DNA of 64,000 bases from assembly GCA_030549335.1 (NCBI GenBank), contig CM060196.1:11981501-12045500 (forward strand), given 5' to 3'. The stretch comes from Pontederia crassipes (Eukaryota; Streptophyta; Magnoliopsida; Commelinales; Pontederiaceae). The translations under genes were made by a program, and so were the position numbers. Numbering within the stretch: position 1 is the stretch's first letter; each line of letters begins with the position of its first letter. The notes below the pieces were generated by a model. It was not told the DNA's origin. It worked only from the letters and a program-made list of their open reading frames with translations, and ran no database searches. Below, one piece after another: positions 12,130-23,343 of this stretch.

Positions 12130-12600
12130 AATAATGTGAACTTCAACAATGACGGACAGGGCCGCTAATGAAGAGTGCTTAACCGCGGCCGAGAGGAGGA
12201 GGAAGATGGCCTCACCCGCCGATCCATGTCTCAATGTCATACAAGTTGGAGCCTACCGAGGGCGGAGTAGGGTTGGGACGTGCGCGCCACGGATGTCGAA
12301 GGCGGCGCAGCGAGAATCGAGAAGGAGATACCTTGGAAATTCCCGAGAACGACCAAAAGGATGAGTGGGGACGAAGATGACAAGGTTGGCAAGGAAGATA
12401 ACAAGGTTGCCAAGGTTGCCAAGGTCGACGAGGCTGCCAGCGAGGTACTAGGAGGGGACGTTGACGATGAGGATGCCATGTCGAAGGCGGTGAAGGTATG
12501 AGCGGACGCTGAGACTAGAGCGAGGTCAGGCGACATGGAGGCGAAAGAGTGAGAGTGAGAGGGAACAAGGGAGAGAAAGATAAAAACTCGCATGAGCATC
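12130..12600. other. GC-rich fragment, possibly captured gene sequence
   Basis: A GC-rich island inside the transposon nest, open in several frames on both strands: a Lys/Asp/Glu-rich plus-strand reading and a Ser/Thr-rich minus-strand reading. A short tandem GTTGCCAAG repeat lies at about 12400-12425. No domain is recognisable, and neither reading has convincing start and stop context. It may be a transduplicated piece of a host gene. Confidence 0.35.
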
Positions 12601-12700
12601 GAGGAAGTTCAGACGCCTCGACATGAACCTGCAAAGTTCTCATCTTGGCTGTGTTGGCATCATGTGATTAGGAAAGTTCTCACCAGGGAAACTCTTGTCT

Positions 12701-13386
12701 GGCTGTGTTTGGTATGAAAACTTTTTAGTTTCTATTAGTTTTCGAGAATTAATCGATTTGATAAAAAAGTTTAAGTTTAATGTTCGGAGGAAAAATGTAA
12801 TGATAAAAATTTGAAAAATTGATTAGATAGATAAGTTTTAGTAGGTGTTTGGATAAAAAAATAAGAATTACGAATATAATTTATTATTTTATGAAGTATA
12901 GTACATTAAAATATCATATATTTATTTAGCTAAAATAATAATTTGCAAAAAACATTTATATTAATATTGTAATTTATAATTTACAAAAAAAATATTTATA
13001 TAATATTATAATTTATTATTTTCGTATTTTATTAAATATTATAATTTATGAAAAATATTTATATCAAGTTAAATAATTTTTTTATAAGCATAATGATAAT
13101 ATATTAATAAATAAAATATTATAATTAATTATTATTTAAGATAATATAAATAGTTTACTTAATAATATTAAAATTAAATAGTAATTAATAATACTTTACC
13201 AATTAAAATATAATAAATAAGAAAAAAAAAGATGCCAACAAAATAAAAAAATAGACGTCTCGTCAGAAGCGAGAACTTTTAGTTCTTCGAGATGGAGAAC
13301 TTCGGTCACGTTCACATTGATCGTTTGCCAAAAGTTTCCAGAAGTTAAGCAAGTTCTGACCCAAGTTTTGAAAGACAAATACAGTA
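12701..13386. mobile_element. TIR element, copy B (PIF/Harbinger-like MITE)
   Basis: Second copy of the 10769-11518 family in the same orientation, beginning GGCTGTGTTTGGTATG and aligning through the AT-rich body to a GC-richer tail. The right end is degraded (CAAATACAGTA) and no target duplication is visible. No transposase. Confidence 0.55.
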
Positions 13387-13944
13387 AAAAAGTTCTTCTG
13401 GCCATCACGTGATAAAAATTGGGAAAGTTCCCATCTTAGCATAACTTTGCAAAGTTTTGAAAAAAGGTTATGAGGAGAGTGTTTGGATTAGAACTTGTTT
13501 CCCTGATCCGTGGGAACTTTGGTTCTAGTCAAACCAACAAATTTCATTTTGTTATCGTAGAAAAGTTTCGCTGATTAGCGAGAACTTGTAAGTTCTAGCA
13601 TAGGCGTCCAGATTTCCTCGATGTCCATGCAACTCATCGATGCCCAGCATCCGGCAACCGCTCATGGGTATACCTCACAAAGCTCCGTAGATCGTCGCAC
13701 TCTCAATGGACAACAACAAGCTCAACTCCACGGACTTCCCTGACTTCGGCTCCCCGTGTCACCAGTTGTACCGCGGGGCACGTCCACCGCTCGAACCAAT
13801 AGCCGCCTTTAAATGAAGTGTCTAGGTGTGTCAAAGTTCTTCCTCCTCTGTCTCCATGTCCTCCTCCTCGTCCTCTAACTATTGCTGCTGCAGCAGGTTC
13901 TGTTGCTTAGGCCTTGCCGTCTTCCTCCTTTTCGGGGAGGAGGA
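13387..13944. other. Unassigned, partly GC-rich segment
   Basis: Begins with AGTTCTC/GAGAACTT-type motifs like the tails of the TIR copies. From about 13610 it has exon-like composition, including a 37-codon plus-strand reading (MDNNKLNSTDFPDFGSPCHQ...) and CTC-rich tracts. Nothing is recognised. It may be a captured gene fragment or the disturbed flank of the next LTR element. Confidence 0.3.
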
Positions 13945-14249
13945 TGTTGAAATATATGGTCCGTCGGTGAACATCCACATAGCAGAGCTCACCTTATGAA
14001 GATGTTGTTGCCTTCCATGTCTTTCAAGTTTATGGAGTTTGTAGCGTTTTCTTGTAGCAGGTCTTAATGTTTTAATCTCTTTTGTATCAGTCTGCAACTA
14101 ATATAAATAAGTAGTATAGTGTGTGAGTTTGTGGCGGATGTCGTCTTGTAATCTTTTTTCATTTTGATTAGGATAGATATTTTCTTTCTTTCCTCTGCAA
14201 CTCATCGCACCCTCTTTCTTCCTTCCGTCTTTTTCTCCGACGAGCTTTC

Positions 14250-14689
14250 TGATGGAAAAAGTCGAGAACAAGGAGAGAAGATCACAGAGAGATTGCAGAA
14301 AAATAGAGGAGACACACGAATTTACCCAAGTTCATCCTTGAGATGAGGGCTACGTCCTGCAAAGAGGTTCCACTATATCGTTTAGGTTTACAGTCGTCAC
14401 ACAAATTACATCAGAAATTAGGCTATTAATAGCCTCTCCAAACCGAGTTTAAAACCCAAACAAACAGAGAAAAAACCTAATCCGAACCACACGGGCCGGC
14501 TAAACAAAAGCCCAAAACCCGATAAACAAAAGCGGGACCGCCGTCGGGGGGCGGGACCCCCCGAACCCTCCCCCTTCTTTCGTACGCCAGCAGTACTGCT
14601 AATTGGGTAATACTCAGGTTCCCCTAAGCTCACGTGGACGAATCCAGTGTGAGAAACAGGGGGTCCTGAAGTATTCACGAACTCTAACA
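14250..14689 (-). repeat. Ty1/copia 3' LTR
   Basis: On the minus strand it starts TGTTAGAG and ends CCATCA. It aligns along its whole length with 18773-19193 apart from a small indel, and is flanked outside by CTTTC. Confidence 0.9.
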
Positions 14690-14702
14690 TTCTCTCACTT
14701 GG
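14690..14702 (-). other. Polypurine tract of the Ty1/copia element
   Basis: CCAAGTGAGAGAA immediately upstream of the 3' LTR on the sense strand. Confidence 0.7.
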
Positions 14703-14759
14703 TGGATACTTCACACCAATGAGAGCGTTGCCAGTAACATTCTTCTTCAATCCGATAAC

Positions 14760-16330
14760 AGTAGAGCACCACTCGAACTTTGCACCTGTAACTGCTTTAG
14801 TCAGAAAATCAGAACTATTATATGTTGTATGAACCTTTTCAAGCTGAACCTCTTTCTTTTCCACCTTTTCCCGAATGAAATGGTATTGAATGTCAATATG
14901 CTTTGTGCGTGAGTGAAATGCAGGATTCTTAGCTAACTGAATAGTACCTTGATTATCACATCTCACATCTATGACACCTTGCTCAAATCCGAGCTCCAAG
15001 CACAATCGCCGTAGCCATATGGCCTCCTTTGCAGCATGAGTAAGAGCCATATATTCAGCTTCTGTAGAAGAAAGTGCTACCACGCTTTGTCTCTTGCTCA
15101 TCCAACTTAGTGCAGCCTCAAATAATGTAAAAACATATCCGCTAGTGTCTCCACCCCAATCAGCATCTACATTGCCTACAAATATCAAGCCTCTTTCCTT
15201 TTCCCGCACCTTCAAAGCACAAAGCAAAATCTGAAGTTCCACGAAGGTACCTGAAAACTCTCTTGATAGCATTCCAATGTTCCCTGCCTGAGTTAGACAT
15301 ATACCGACTCAAGACTCCCACGACTTGGGCTATATCTGGACGTGTGCATATCATGGCATACATCAAGCTGCATACTGCACTTGCATATGGCACACGGTCC
15401 ATCTCTTCGACTTCTTCATCTATCTTCGGGCATTGTTCTGCAGAAAGTTTGATTCCTAGAGATATAGGAGTATCCACTGACCTGCAGTCCGACATGTTAA
15501 ATTTTTTCAACACTTCTTTTACGTACTTCTCTTGTCCTAGCCACAACTTTCACTTCTGACGATCCCTTCTAATATGCATACACAAAATAAAATTCGTTGA
15601 TCCCAAGTCTTTCATCTCAAACTTCTTGGCCAACAAATCCTTCACTGAATTCACCATCTTCATACTGTTTCCAATCAGCAACATGTCATCCACAACAGTG
15701 TAAGAATGACAAATTGATCTCCAACTCTCTTCACATAAACATAATAATCTGAACGTACAAATTTGAGTTCGAGCATGTACGTATCAAACTTCCGGTACCA
15801 CATCCTTGGCGACTGCTTCAATCCATATAAAGACTTTTTCAATTTGCATACCAGCTTCTTTTTACCTTGAACTTCAAAGCCTTCCAGTTGCCTCATATAT
15901 ATCTCTTCCTCCAAGTCTCCATGAAGGAATGTCGTCTTCAGATCCATCTGCTCTACCTCAAGATTATATACTGCTGTCAGAGATAGAACAAATATGATTG
16001 AAGTCATTTTCGCCACGAGAGAAAAAATCTCATCATAGTCGACTCTCTCAATCTGAGAGTACCCTTTAGCTATCAGTCTCGCCTTGTACTTCTCTACAGA
16101 CCCATCCGGTTTCATCTTTCGCTTGAACACCCATTTACAACTAATTGCATTTCTATCCTTAGGCAATTTACACAAGCTCCACGTTTCATTCTCATCCAGT
16201 GACTGTATCTCATCTGCCATAGCAAGCTCCCATTGATTTGCATCATACATACACCTTACATCTTTTACAGAACTAGGTTCTTCTCCGATGATGCTCAAAG
16301 CATGAAACGAACTCAGAGCACTAAGAGAAT
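14760..16330 (-). pseudogene. Ty1/copia reverse transcriptase and RNase H (fossil part)
   Basis: Motifs include WVFKRKMKPDGSVEKYKARL, KKSLYGLKQSPRMWY and, in RNase H, SKRQSVVALSSTEAEYMAL and the KHIDIQYHFIRE block, all characteristic of Copia pol. The frame is interrupted. Extents are approximate. Confidence 0.85.
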
Positions 16331-16559
16331 ATCTAAGAGGTGCTCTTCTTTCTCGTGTCGATCTCCAAAGAACTGGTATGATAGTACTAATATCTGGGTC
16401 TTTATTTGAATCTGCATCTTCAACTTCATTAACCGAGTCCTCTTGATCCGGTTCTGGAGCAGACTCAACTGAAGTATCTTGTGCAACCACCTCTGAAGTT
16501 TCAGAATCAGAATCTTCTTCAAGCACTACCACTTTCTTAGGTTCATCACTTTTTTGAAC

Positions 16560-17460
16560 TTCAACTTGGGAACGTGATTAACGAAAAATAATATCCCTAC
16601 TGTAGACAATAGTCCTTGACTTTGGATTCCACAGTTTATAACCCTTGACCCCTTCCTTGTATCCGACAAATATGTTCTTTTTAGACTTACTGTCAAGCTT
16701 ACCCCGTTTTTCCTTGGGTATATGAACATATGCGTCACATCTGAACACCCAAACATGAGACAGATTCGGCTTCTTTCCAAACATTGCCTCATAAGACGTC
16801 TGATCCTTCACTGATGAGGTCGGTGAGCGATTCTTCAAATAGTTTGCTGTGACAACAACTTCTGCCCAGAACTCTTGCTCTAATCCAGCCCAACTCAGCA
16901 TACATCTCGCCTTCTCTATGAGTGACCGATTTAACATTTCAGCTACTCCATTCTGCTCAGGTGTATATGGAGTTATCTTCTGCCTTGCAATACCATTGTC
17001 CACGCAAAACTGTTCAAACTTCTCTGAACAAAATTCGCCTCCGTTATCTGTACGAAGGACCTTGATCTTGCTGTTCAATTGATTTTCCACCAAAACTTTA
17101 AATTCTCGAAACATATCGAATACATCTGACTTATTTTTGATAAAATAAATCCAACTGTATCTCGAAAAATCATCTATGAAAGAGACATAGTACCTGGACC
17201 CTCCAGTAGAGGGAGTCGGAGTTGGTCCAAAAATATCACTATGGATCAGTTCGAGAATCTTGGTTGCTCTTGAACCTGTGTGTTAAAAACTGACTCGGTT
17301 CTGTTTTCCATGAAGGCAATGTTCACAGAACCCAAAGCCCACAGAACAATCCGGAACTCCTTCTATCATCTGACTTGATGCTATGGTAGAAAGTCTTTTC
17401 TCACTGATATGACCTAATCTCTGATGCCACAGCATAAATGTGTTGTTTTCATCTTCTTTG
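16560..17460 (-). pseudogene. Ty1/copia integrase (fossil part)
   Basis: Contains the pre-integrase zinc region (MLWHQRLGHISEKRL ... FCEHCLHGKQ) and the catalytic core with VLRTDNGGEFCSE and TPEQNGVAEMLNR, holding the conserved Asp and Glu of the DDE triad. The frame is interrupted. Extents are approximate. Confidence 0.85.
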
Positions 17461-17779
17461 GCCTCTTCAGAAATAAATCCGCAGCCCACAGATATAATCT
17501 CTCCGAGCAACTTGTACAATGTGCCATAGCGAACTCCTCGCGCAATCACAATAGACCCTCTGATCATCTTGCACGAATCCTTGTCGCAACTGAATATAAC
17601 ACCCGAATAAGCCATTGTACCAACAGATAACAAATTTCTGCTCATAAGTGGTATATGCATCATATCTGGTAGAGTCTTCACCGTGTCATCATTCATCCTC
17701 GGCTTCACCCTGCCACGTCCAATAATCTGAACCGTAGTGTCATCTCCGAGCATGACATCCCCACCATTATACTCCTCAT

Positions 17780-18725
17780 ATTCATAAAACCAGTGTTTAT
17801 GAAGTATCATATGGTATGAAGCACCAGTATCGATGAGCCATACATCTTTATCTGACTGTGCCATACATGCAGAAGTCACATACATATCTTCTGCCACAGC
17901 CTCCTTTTTGTCCGAGGTTGACTCAGCTTCTTTCTTGTGAACCGGCTTATTTTTGCAATCACGTTTCAAATGGCCCCACTCTTGACATCTCCAGCATTGC
18001 ACCTTCTTATCTCTACTCTTCGAACGCCCACGAGATTTGGATCTGGACCCTCTCTGATTTTGATTCCTTTCTGGTTGCCTTCCTCTGGCCGCCAGTGCCT
18101 TTTTACTAGAACTTGCCGATCCCTTTCTTCGTGTTTCCTCTGATAACAAGGTAGCACATACATTTTCATACGAAAGTTCTTTATCCCCGCCACCAATCAC
18201 GACAATCAGATTATCTCATGAATCCGACAGCGAATAGAGCAATGCTATTGTCTTATCATCATCTTGAAAATTTACACCGATCGATACAAGTTGACTGATA
18301 ATCGTATTAAAGTTATAAAGATGAGTAGAGAATGAGTCACCCTCATGCATCCAAAGATTGTACAGTTTCTTCCTCAGAAATAACTTGTTAACCAGCGACT
18401 TACTTTGATATAGGGATTCCAACTTCCTCCATAGATCTCTGGTTGTAGGTTCGTTCATCACATTCGTAAGAATTGAATCCGCGAGACAAAGCCGAATCAA
18501 ACCCTTCGCCTTTCTATCGATCCGATCTCATTCTTCGATCGCCTTTGGATCTGCCTGACTAGAGGATGCCCCATCCGCGACCTTCGCCGCTTCCACGCCT
18601 GGCCTCTCCTTCTCGATTGTCATCCAAAGATCTCGATCACAGAGGAGATCCTCCATCTTCATCTTCCAGAGATCAAATCGTGTTCCATCAAATTTTTCTA
18701 TCTCAATTCGCGATCCTCCTGACAT
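17780..18725 (-). pseudogene. Ty1/copia Gag and protease (fossil part)
   Basis: Starts with MSGGSRIEIEKFDGTRFDLW, the usual Copia Gag opening, followed by UBN2-type Gag, a basic tract, the zinc knuckle CWRCQEWGHLKRDC and the protease signature WLIDTGASYHM. Broken; extents are approximate. Confidence 0.85.
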
Positions 18726-18756
18726 CTCGAATAAATCTTAATTCCTCGAACAACTT

Positions 18757-18770
18757 GTGCTCTGATACTA
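18757..18770 (-). other. Primer binding site of the Ty1/copia element
   Basis: TAGTATCAGAGCAC on the minus strand, two bases inside the 5' LTR; close to the initiator tRNA-Met complement. Confidence 0.8.
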
Positions 18771-18772
18771 AT

Positions 18773-19193
18773 TGATGGGAAAAGACGAGAACAAGGAGAG
18801 AATATCGCAGAGAGATTGTAGAAAAATAGAGGAGACACACGAATTTACCCAGTTTCACCCTTGAGATGAGAGCTACGTCCTACAAAGAAGTTCCATTATA
18901 TCGTTAGGTTTACAGCCGCCACACAGATTATATAAGAAATTATGCTATTAATAACCTCTCCAAACCGGGTTTAAAATCCAAACAAACAGAGAAAAAATAT
19001 AATTCGAACCACACGGGCCGGTTAAACAAAAGTCCAAAACTCGTCGTCGGGGGGCGGGACCCCCCCGAACCCCCTCCTTTCGTTCGTACGCCAGCATCAC
19101 TGCTAATTGGGTAATACTCAGATTCCTCTAAGCTCACGTGGGCGAACCCGGTGTGAGAAATAAGTGGTCCTGAAGTATTCACCAACTCTAACA
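18773..19193 (-). repeat. Ty1/copia 5' LTR
   Basis: Partner of 14250-14689; ends TGTTAGAG...CCATCA on the minus strand, flanked outside by CTTTC. Confidence 0.9.
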
Positions 19194-19227
19194 CTTTCAG
19201 CGAGACATTGGAGCTTGGTTTTTGACA

Positions 19228-19240
19228 TGGTATCAGAGCC
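19228..19240 (+). other. Primer binding site of the outer Copia-type element
   Basis: TGGTATCAGAGCC, a full match to the tRNA-Met complement, directly after the TTTTTGACA end of the left LTR. It sets the plus-strand orientation of the outer element. Confidence 0.85.
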
Positions 19241-20757
19241 GAATTATCGGCGATCCACCTGAGCTCCACATCGTCGCCTGTCGCCAGATTTGGAGTCTTG
19301 TCGGCGTCCATGGCTCTTGAAAGTTCGAGAGACGTAGATCTGGCCGGATCTGCACAAGTCGCGAGGTCCTCATCTTTTCTTTCTTTTTTTTCTGGATCTT
19401 CTTCTTCACTTTCATCTATTGTTCTTCTTCACTTCGATCTATCCGGATCTTCTTCTTTCTTCGTTTTTTGTCATCGTTTCTTGTTGTTGATCTATGATTG
19501 TCAATCTCCTCTTTGCTATTTTACTTCAACATTGATCTTCTCCAATTGTTCTCTCCGTTTTCCCTCATTTCTCCAATATTATTCCTATGGTTCTTCGTTT
19601 GCAATCCTGATCATCTCTGTTTTCTCTAATTCCATGGTGCTATGTTGTTGCTGATCAAATTCTTCTTGGATTCGACATCATCGTTTGCAATTCTCGACGT
19701 TGTCGTCGGAGGGGTAGGAGCCTTCTCTCCTTGTTGCTGTTATCGACATTTCTCCGGCGTTGTCGTCGGACGCTTTCGGTGGCGATCGCCGAATCGGAGC
19801 TTAACCTCCGTATTGCTATCGTTTGTCGACGATCTATTTTTGTTTTGTCTCTTATCACAATGTGTTTGCGTATGTATTAGAATGTCTTGAAGTTTATGTC
19901 CTCTGATTCATCAAGGTCGGGGAGGCACTTATTGCCTCTGATCATCCTCTAATATGTTGGTTCTTCTGTCTTAGTGCTTTCATATGTTTTCTTAGCTCTT
20001 CGTATGTTAGTTCTCATGTTTCATCTTGTCTGCTGGTGCATGTTGGCCTCTCCAGAAACCATGAGTAGCAGGTGTTCGATGATATGTATCTTGGCTTGTA
20101 GAGTGATCCTTCTCCAGCTGGGGTTCTTCAGTTTCGATACTATGGGTTCTTCATCGACATTTTCTAGCTGATGGATGAGTTGTTGGCTTCAACGATGAGT
20201 TGTAGCAAGTTGCCATTCCAGTTTCTTCATGGCATTTAAGGAGTTATGCTCTCGTTGCTGAAGTGTTACTTGCTGCCAATCCAATCCTGCATTTTTTACA
20301 TTTGAAGTTCTCATAATTTCCGCTGCTATCCACAGCTTGATTTCAAGTGATCTATAGATCTAATCTTCAGCTTATCGACAGCATTTCCAGCTGTCCTTCG
20401 CGCCTCTCTTTGCCAGTTGCAGAGTTCTTTTTTTACAGGTGCCCGCGAGTAGATAATTCGTGCTACCAACTTGAGTTTGATGTCTTCATCTCATATATAC
20501 GTAGAACATCATTGGCAGCCGCATCTATCTTCTGTACGTGCCAACTTTGGTTGCCTTCCTTTGCTTTGGAGGCCTTTGGATGATGGTATCCTGCTTGTGC
20601 ATTTGTTCACAGCACATCAAACAAACACAGCAAGAAGAATTCCTATGTTCGTCCAGTTCTTCTCACATGTGTTCGATGAATTGTCGTAGCCGATGTATTT
20701 TACCGACGATGATGATAACTTCAAATTGTCGCCGTTCAATTTCTTCTCGGCGTCGAC
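19241..20757 (+). other. Non-coding interior of the outer Copia-type element
   Basis: T-rich sequence with many TTCTTC and TCTTCG runs and no gag or pol homology. Short open stretches here look like chance. It ends in the polypurine tract at 20758-20768. Confidence 0.6.
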
Positions 20758-20768
20758 TTGAGGGGGCA
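20758..20768 (+). other. Polypurine tract of the outer Copia-type element
   Basis: TTGAGGGGGCA immediately before the right LTR, a classic Copia 3' end. Confidence 0.8.
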
Positions 20769-20846
20769 TGTTGAAATATATGGTCGTCGGTGAACATCCA
20801 CTTCATCCACATAGCAGAGCTCACCTTATGAAGACGCTGTTGTTGT

Positions 20847-21487
20847 TAGGGGTGTTCACGGGTCGGGTTGGACCCGACCCGTGAACAAATTTGACCCGAC
20901 TCGACCAAATTTGATCGGGTCGGATCGGGTCGGGTCAAGCCCCTTGGGGGCAAAAAATCCGACCCAACCCAACCAATTTAGTTCGGGTCAGGTCGGGTTG
21001 GGTTGGATTTATTCACGAGTCACCCAACCCGACCAATTTGGTTCGGATCGGGTTGGGTTGGGTCGGGTCACCCGACTACCCTTTTTTCTTTTTCTTTTTT
21101 TAATTTTTATCTTATTTTTTTATATTTATTTTAATATTAAAAATATTTAATAATTATTATAAAATATAAAATATGCTTTTTTGAATATTTGAGAATTATT
21201 TTCATAATTTAAATATTTTATTTTAATATTTTTTCATTTTAAATAAATTATAGGACTAAAAATAAGTAAAAAAAATTAAAAAAATAATAATAAAAGTCGG
21301 ATCATCAGGTCGGGTCGGGTCGACTCGGATTGAGATTTTCTAATCCGTATCCGACCCGAACCCTCGTCGGGTTGGGTTCGGGTTGGGTCGGGTCCAACCC
21401 GACCAAGACCCGACCCGACCCAAACTAGTTTGGGTCGGGTCGGATTGTCGGGTTTACTGGGTCGGCCCGATCCGGTGAACACCTCTA
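20847..21487. mobile_element. hAT-type non-autonomous element, copy 1
   Basis: 641 bp inserted in the right LTR of the outer Copia-type element. The perfect 8-bp target duplication GTTGTTGT (20839-20846 and 21488-21495) is confirmed by the uninterrupted left LTR. TIRs are TAGGGGTGTTCAC and, reversed, TAGAGGTGTTCAC. Subterminal DNA is packed with GGGTCGGGTTGG-type motifs on the left and their complements on the right; the centre is AT-rich. No transposase. The 8-bp duplication and TIR style define hAT. Confidence 0.88.
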
Positions 21488-21761
21488 GTTGTTGTCTTCC
21501 ATGTCTTCCAAGTTTATGGAGTTTGTAACATTTCCTTATAGCAGGTCTTAATGTTTTAATCTCTTTTGTATCAGTCTGCAACTAATATAAATAAGTAGTA
21601 TAGTGTGTGAGTTGGTGGCAGATGTCGTCTTGTAATTTTTTTTCATTTTGATTAGAATAGATATTTTCTTTCTTTCCTCTGCAACTCATCGCACCCTCTT
21701 TCTTCCTTCCGTCTTTTCTCCGGCGAGCTTTCGACGAAATATCGGAGCTTGGTTTTTGACA

Positions 21762-22110
21762 AAGCTCACTGTCGGCGAGCCAGCGGGTCTGGTGGTGGAG
21801 CAATGGCTCGGGAGGGGTGACGTAGAGGCTCTGGTCGGCGGCGAGGGAGGAGAGGCTGCTGCTTGGGTTGAGGCGCCTCCTCTTGGTCATGGCCTTGGCC
21901 GGGTCTGGCAGAGGCTTGCGGACTGGAAGGCTGCTGCGGGGGAGGGTCTCAGGACGGTGCGGTCAAGCTCTTCTGGCGATGAGTGTAGGCGATCGTCGGG
22001 AGACGAAGTAGGTCGGGGTGGTTGTGAGGCAATCCTCCACGTATATGGACAACCATTCAAGGCTTCCATCCTCCCCTCCTTCCTGCATACGACAAAATTT
22101 GAGATGTGCA
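21762..22110. other. GC-rich segment flanking the LTR element
   Basis: About 300 bp of exon-like GC content, readable on the plus strand as a Gly/Ala/Glu-rich peptide continuing from the LTR. No domain is recognised and there is no start of its own. It may be a fragment of a host gene into which the outer element inserted, or captured DNA. Confidence 0.3.
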
Positions 22111-23343
22111 ATTAGAACAATTCCGACACTAAAATGAAGTAGACATGTCACTGAGCATGAAGAGGAGCACAGATTGTCTGTAAAAATAATGTTGGATACC
22201 TAATGATACTACAATTAAAGGTAATGGAAAGAAGAATGGTACTAAAATTCTGTCTGCTATAGTAAAATAGCTGTTTTTTTTTTTTTGCTCTATAAAGGCT
22301 GCACCTCGCAAACAGTCGAAATTCTGATGCCACTCCACCAAACACCAGGCAGAACTAATAGAAAGATATGCATCTTGTCAGTCGTTTAAGTTCTGCCTGC
22401 ACCCGAATTATATCCAAATATCACACATGAACTTCTGTATCACAATCAAAGAAGTTCCAGGAATAAAGTTATGAAGTTCCCCAATAACCAAACACAAGCA
22501 TAAGAAAAATATAAAGGCAATGAGTGTTTTGGTAAATTTTGAGAGCCAAAATTCATAGTAAAATATTTATATAGATTTAATGTCATAGTCACTCTACCTT
22601 AATCTTTATTTTTTTATCAGGTGTGATCCCCAAACGAGAATATTAAATTTGAAAAAGGGAAATATACAAAAAAAAAAACATACCTCCCATGCTTAAGTCT
22701 TTAAAAAAGTATTAAGTACATATGAAACATAGAATTAACCAAATATGACATTTTTTTTATAAAATCATGCGACCTCAGAATACATATAACAATTATAGTC
22801 TTAAATGCATAAGAAATGAGAGTACTGACCAAGTATAAAGGAAACAATCATCTTAACTAACTAAACCCAAAATTATTTCGCTGAACCTATGTATAATGAT
22901 GACACTTTAAGGTATTATAAAAGTTAAATAATAATAATAATACAATTTATCTTAAGAAAATATTACTTATAATATTATGACTAAAATATAGAAGTTAACA
23001 CTTAAGTTTTAATTATATCCCATATAATAAAAACTGTGTGCCCCTTCTATTTTCATATTTATCTTTTTGCCTGTGAAATACTTATGTCTTCCTTCACAAT
23101 TGAAATATATAACAATAAATTAATAGAAGTTTATTATGCCAATAAAAAAAGAGACTGCCTACAAAAGGAGAATAAATGGATGGATTAATTGATTTTCCGA
23201 GTGGACCTTAATTGTTGCACATTAAAAATTTATTTTTATTAAAATTATTCTTAAATTTAAAATACATTTTTTTATTCTAATATATAAAACTTTTAATTGT
23301 ATTTTTTTCTATTTGATAGTTATTTTTCAGTTGCTGCATAATT
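22111..23343. other. AT-rich intergenic DNA, no gene seen
   Basis: No coding frame, RNA gene or definable element. Short homopolymer tracts only. Confidence 0.5.

Larger units (their letters stand above)
14250..19193 (-). mobile_element. Ty1/copia LTR retrotransposon, broken, nested in another LTR
   Basis: LTRs at 14250-14689 and 18773-19193, perfect 5-bp target duplication CTTTC on both sides (14245-14249 and 19194-19198), primer binding site, polypurine tract, and gag-protease-integrase-reverse transcriptase-RNase H in Copia order. It inserted into the left LTR of the 13945-21761 element. The style (WLIDTGASYHM, CWRCQEWGHLKRDC) resembles the Tork/Tnt1 group (tentative). There are about six interruptions in the coding region. 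The LTRs differ at roughly 11% of sites by eye plus a small indel, indicating an age of a few million years or more. Confidence 0.92.
13945..21761 (+). mobile_element. Non-coding Copia-type LTR element, host of two nested insertions
   Basis: The LTRs begin TGTTGAAATATATGG and end TTTTTGACA. The left one spans 13945-19227 because a Copia element interrupts it; the right one spans 20769-21761 because a hAT element interrupts it. Each is about 340 bp without the insertions. The left LTR is followed by a full tRNA-Met primer site and the right is preceded by TTGAGGGGGCA, both typical of Copia. The 1.5-kb interior has no gag or pol, so this is a non-autonomous, LARD-like derivative. Flanks (GAGGA and AAGCT) do not match, so no target duplication is visible. 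It predates both insertions. Confidence 0.8.

Noticed and set aside
12237-12599. Ser/Thr-rich 120-residue minus-strand open frame
   Set aside because: Likely an artefact of GC-rich sequence read in the opposite strand; no domain and no promoter context.
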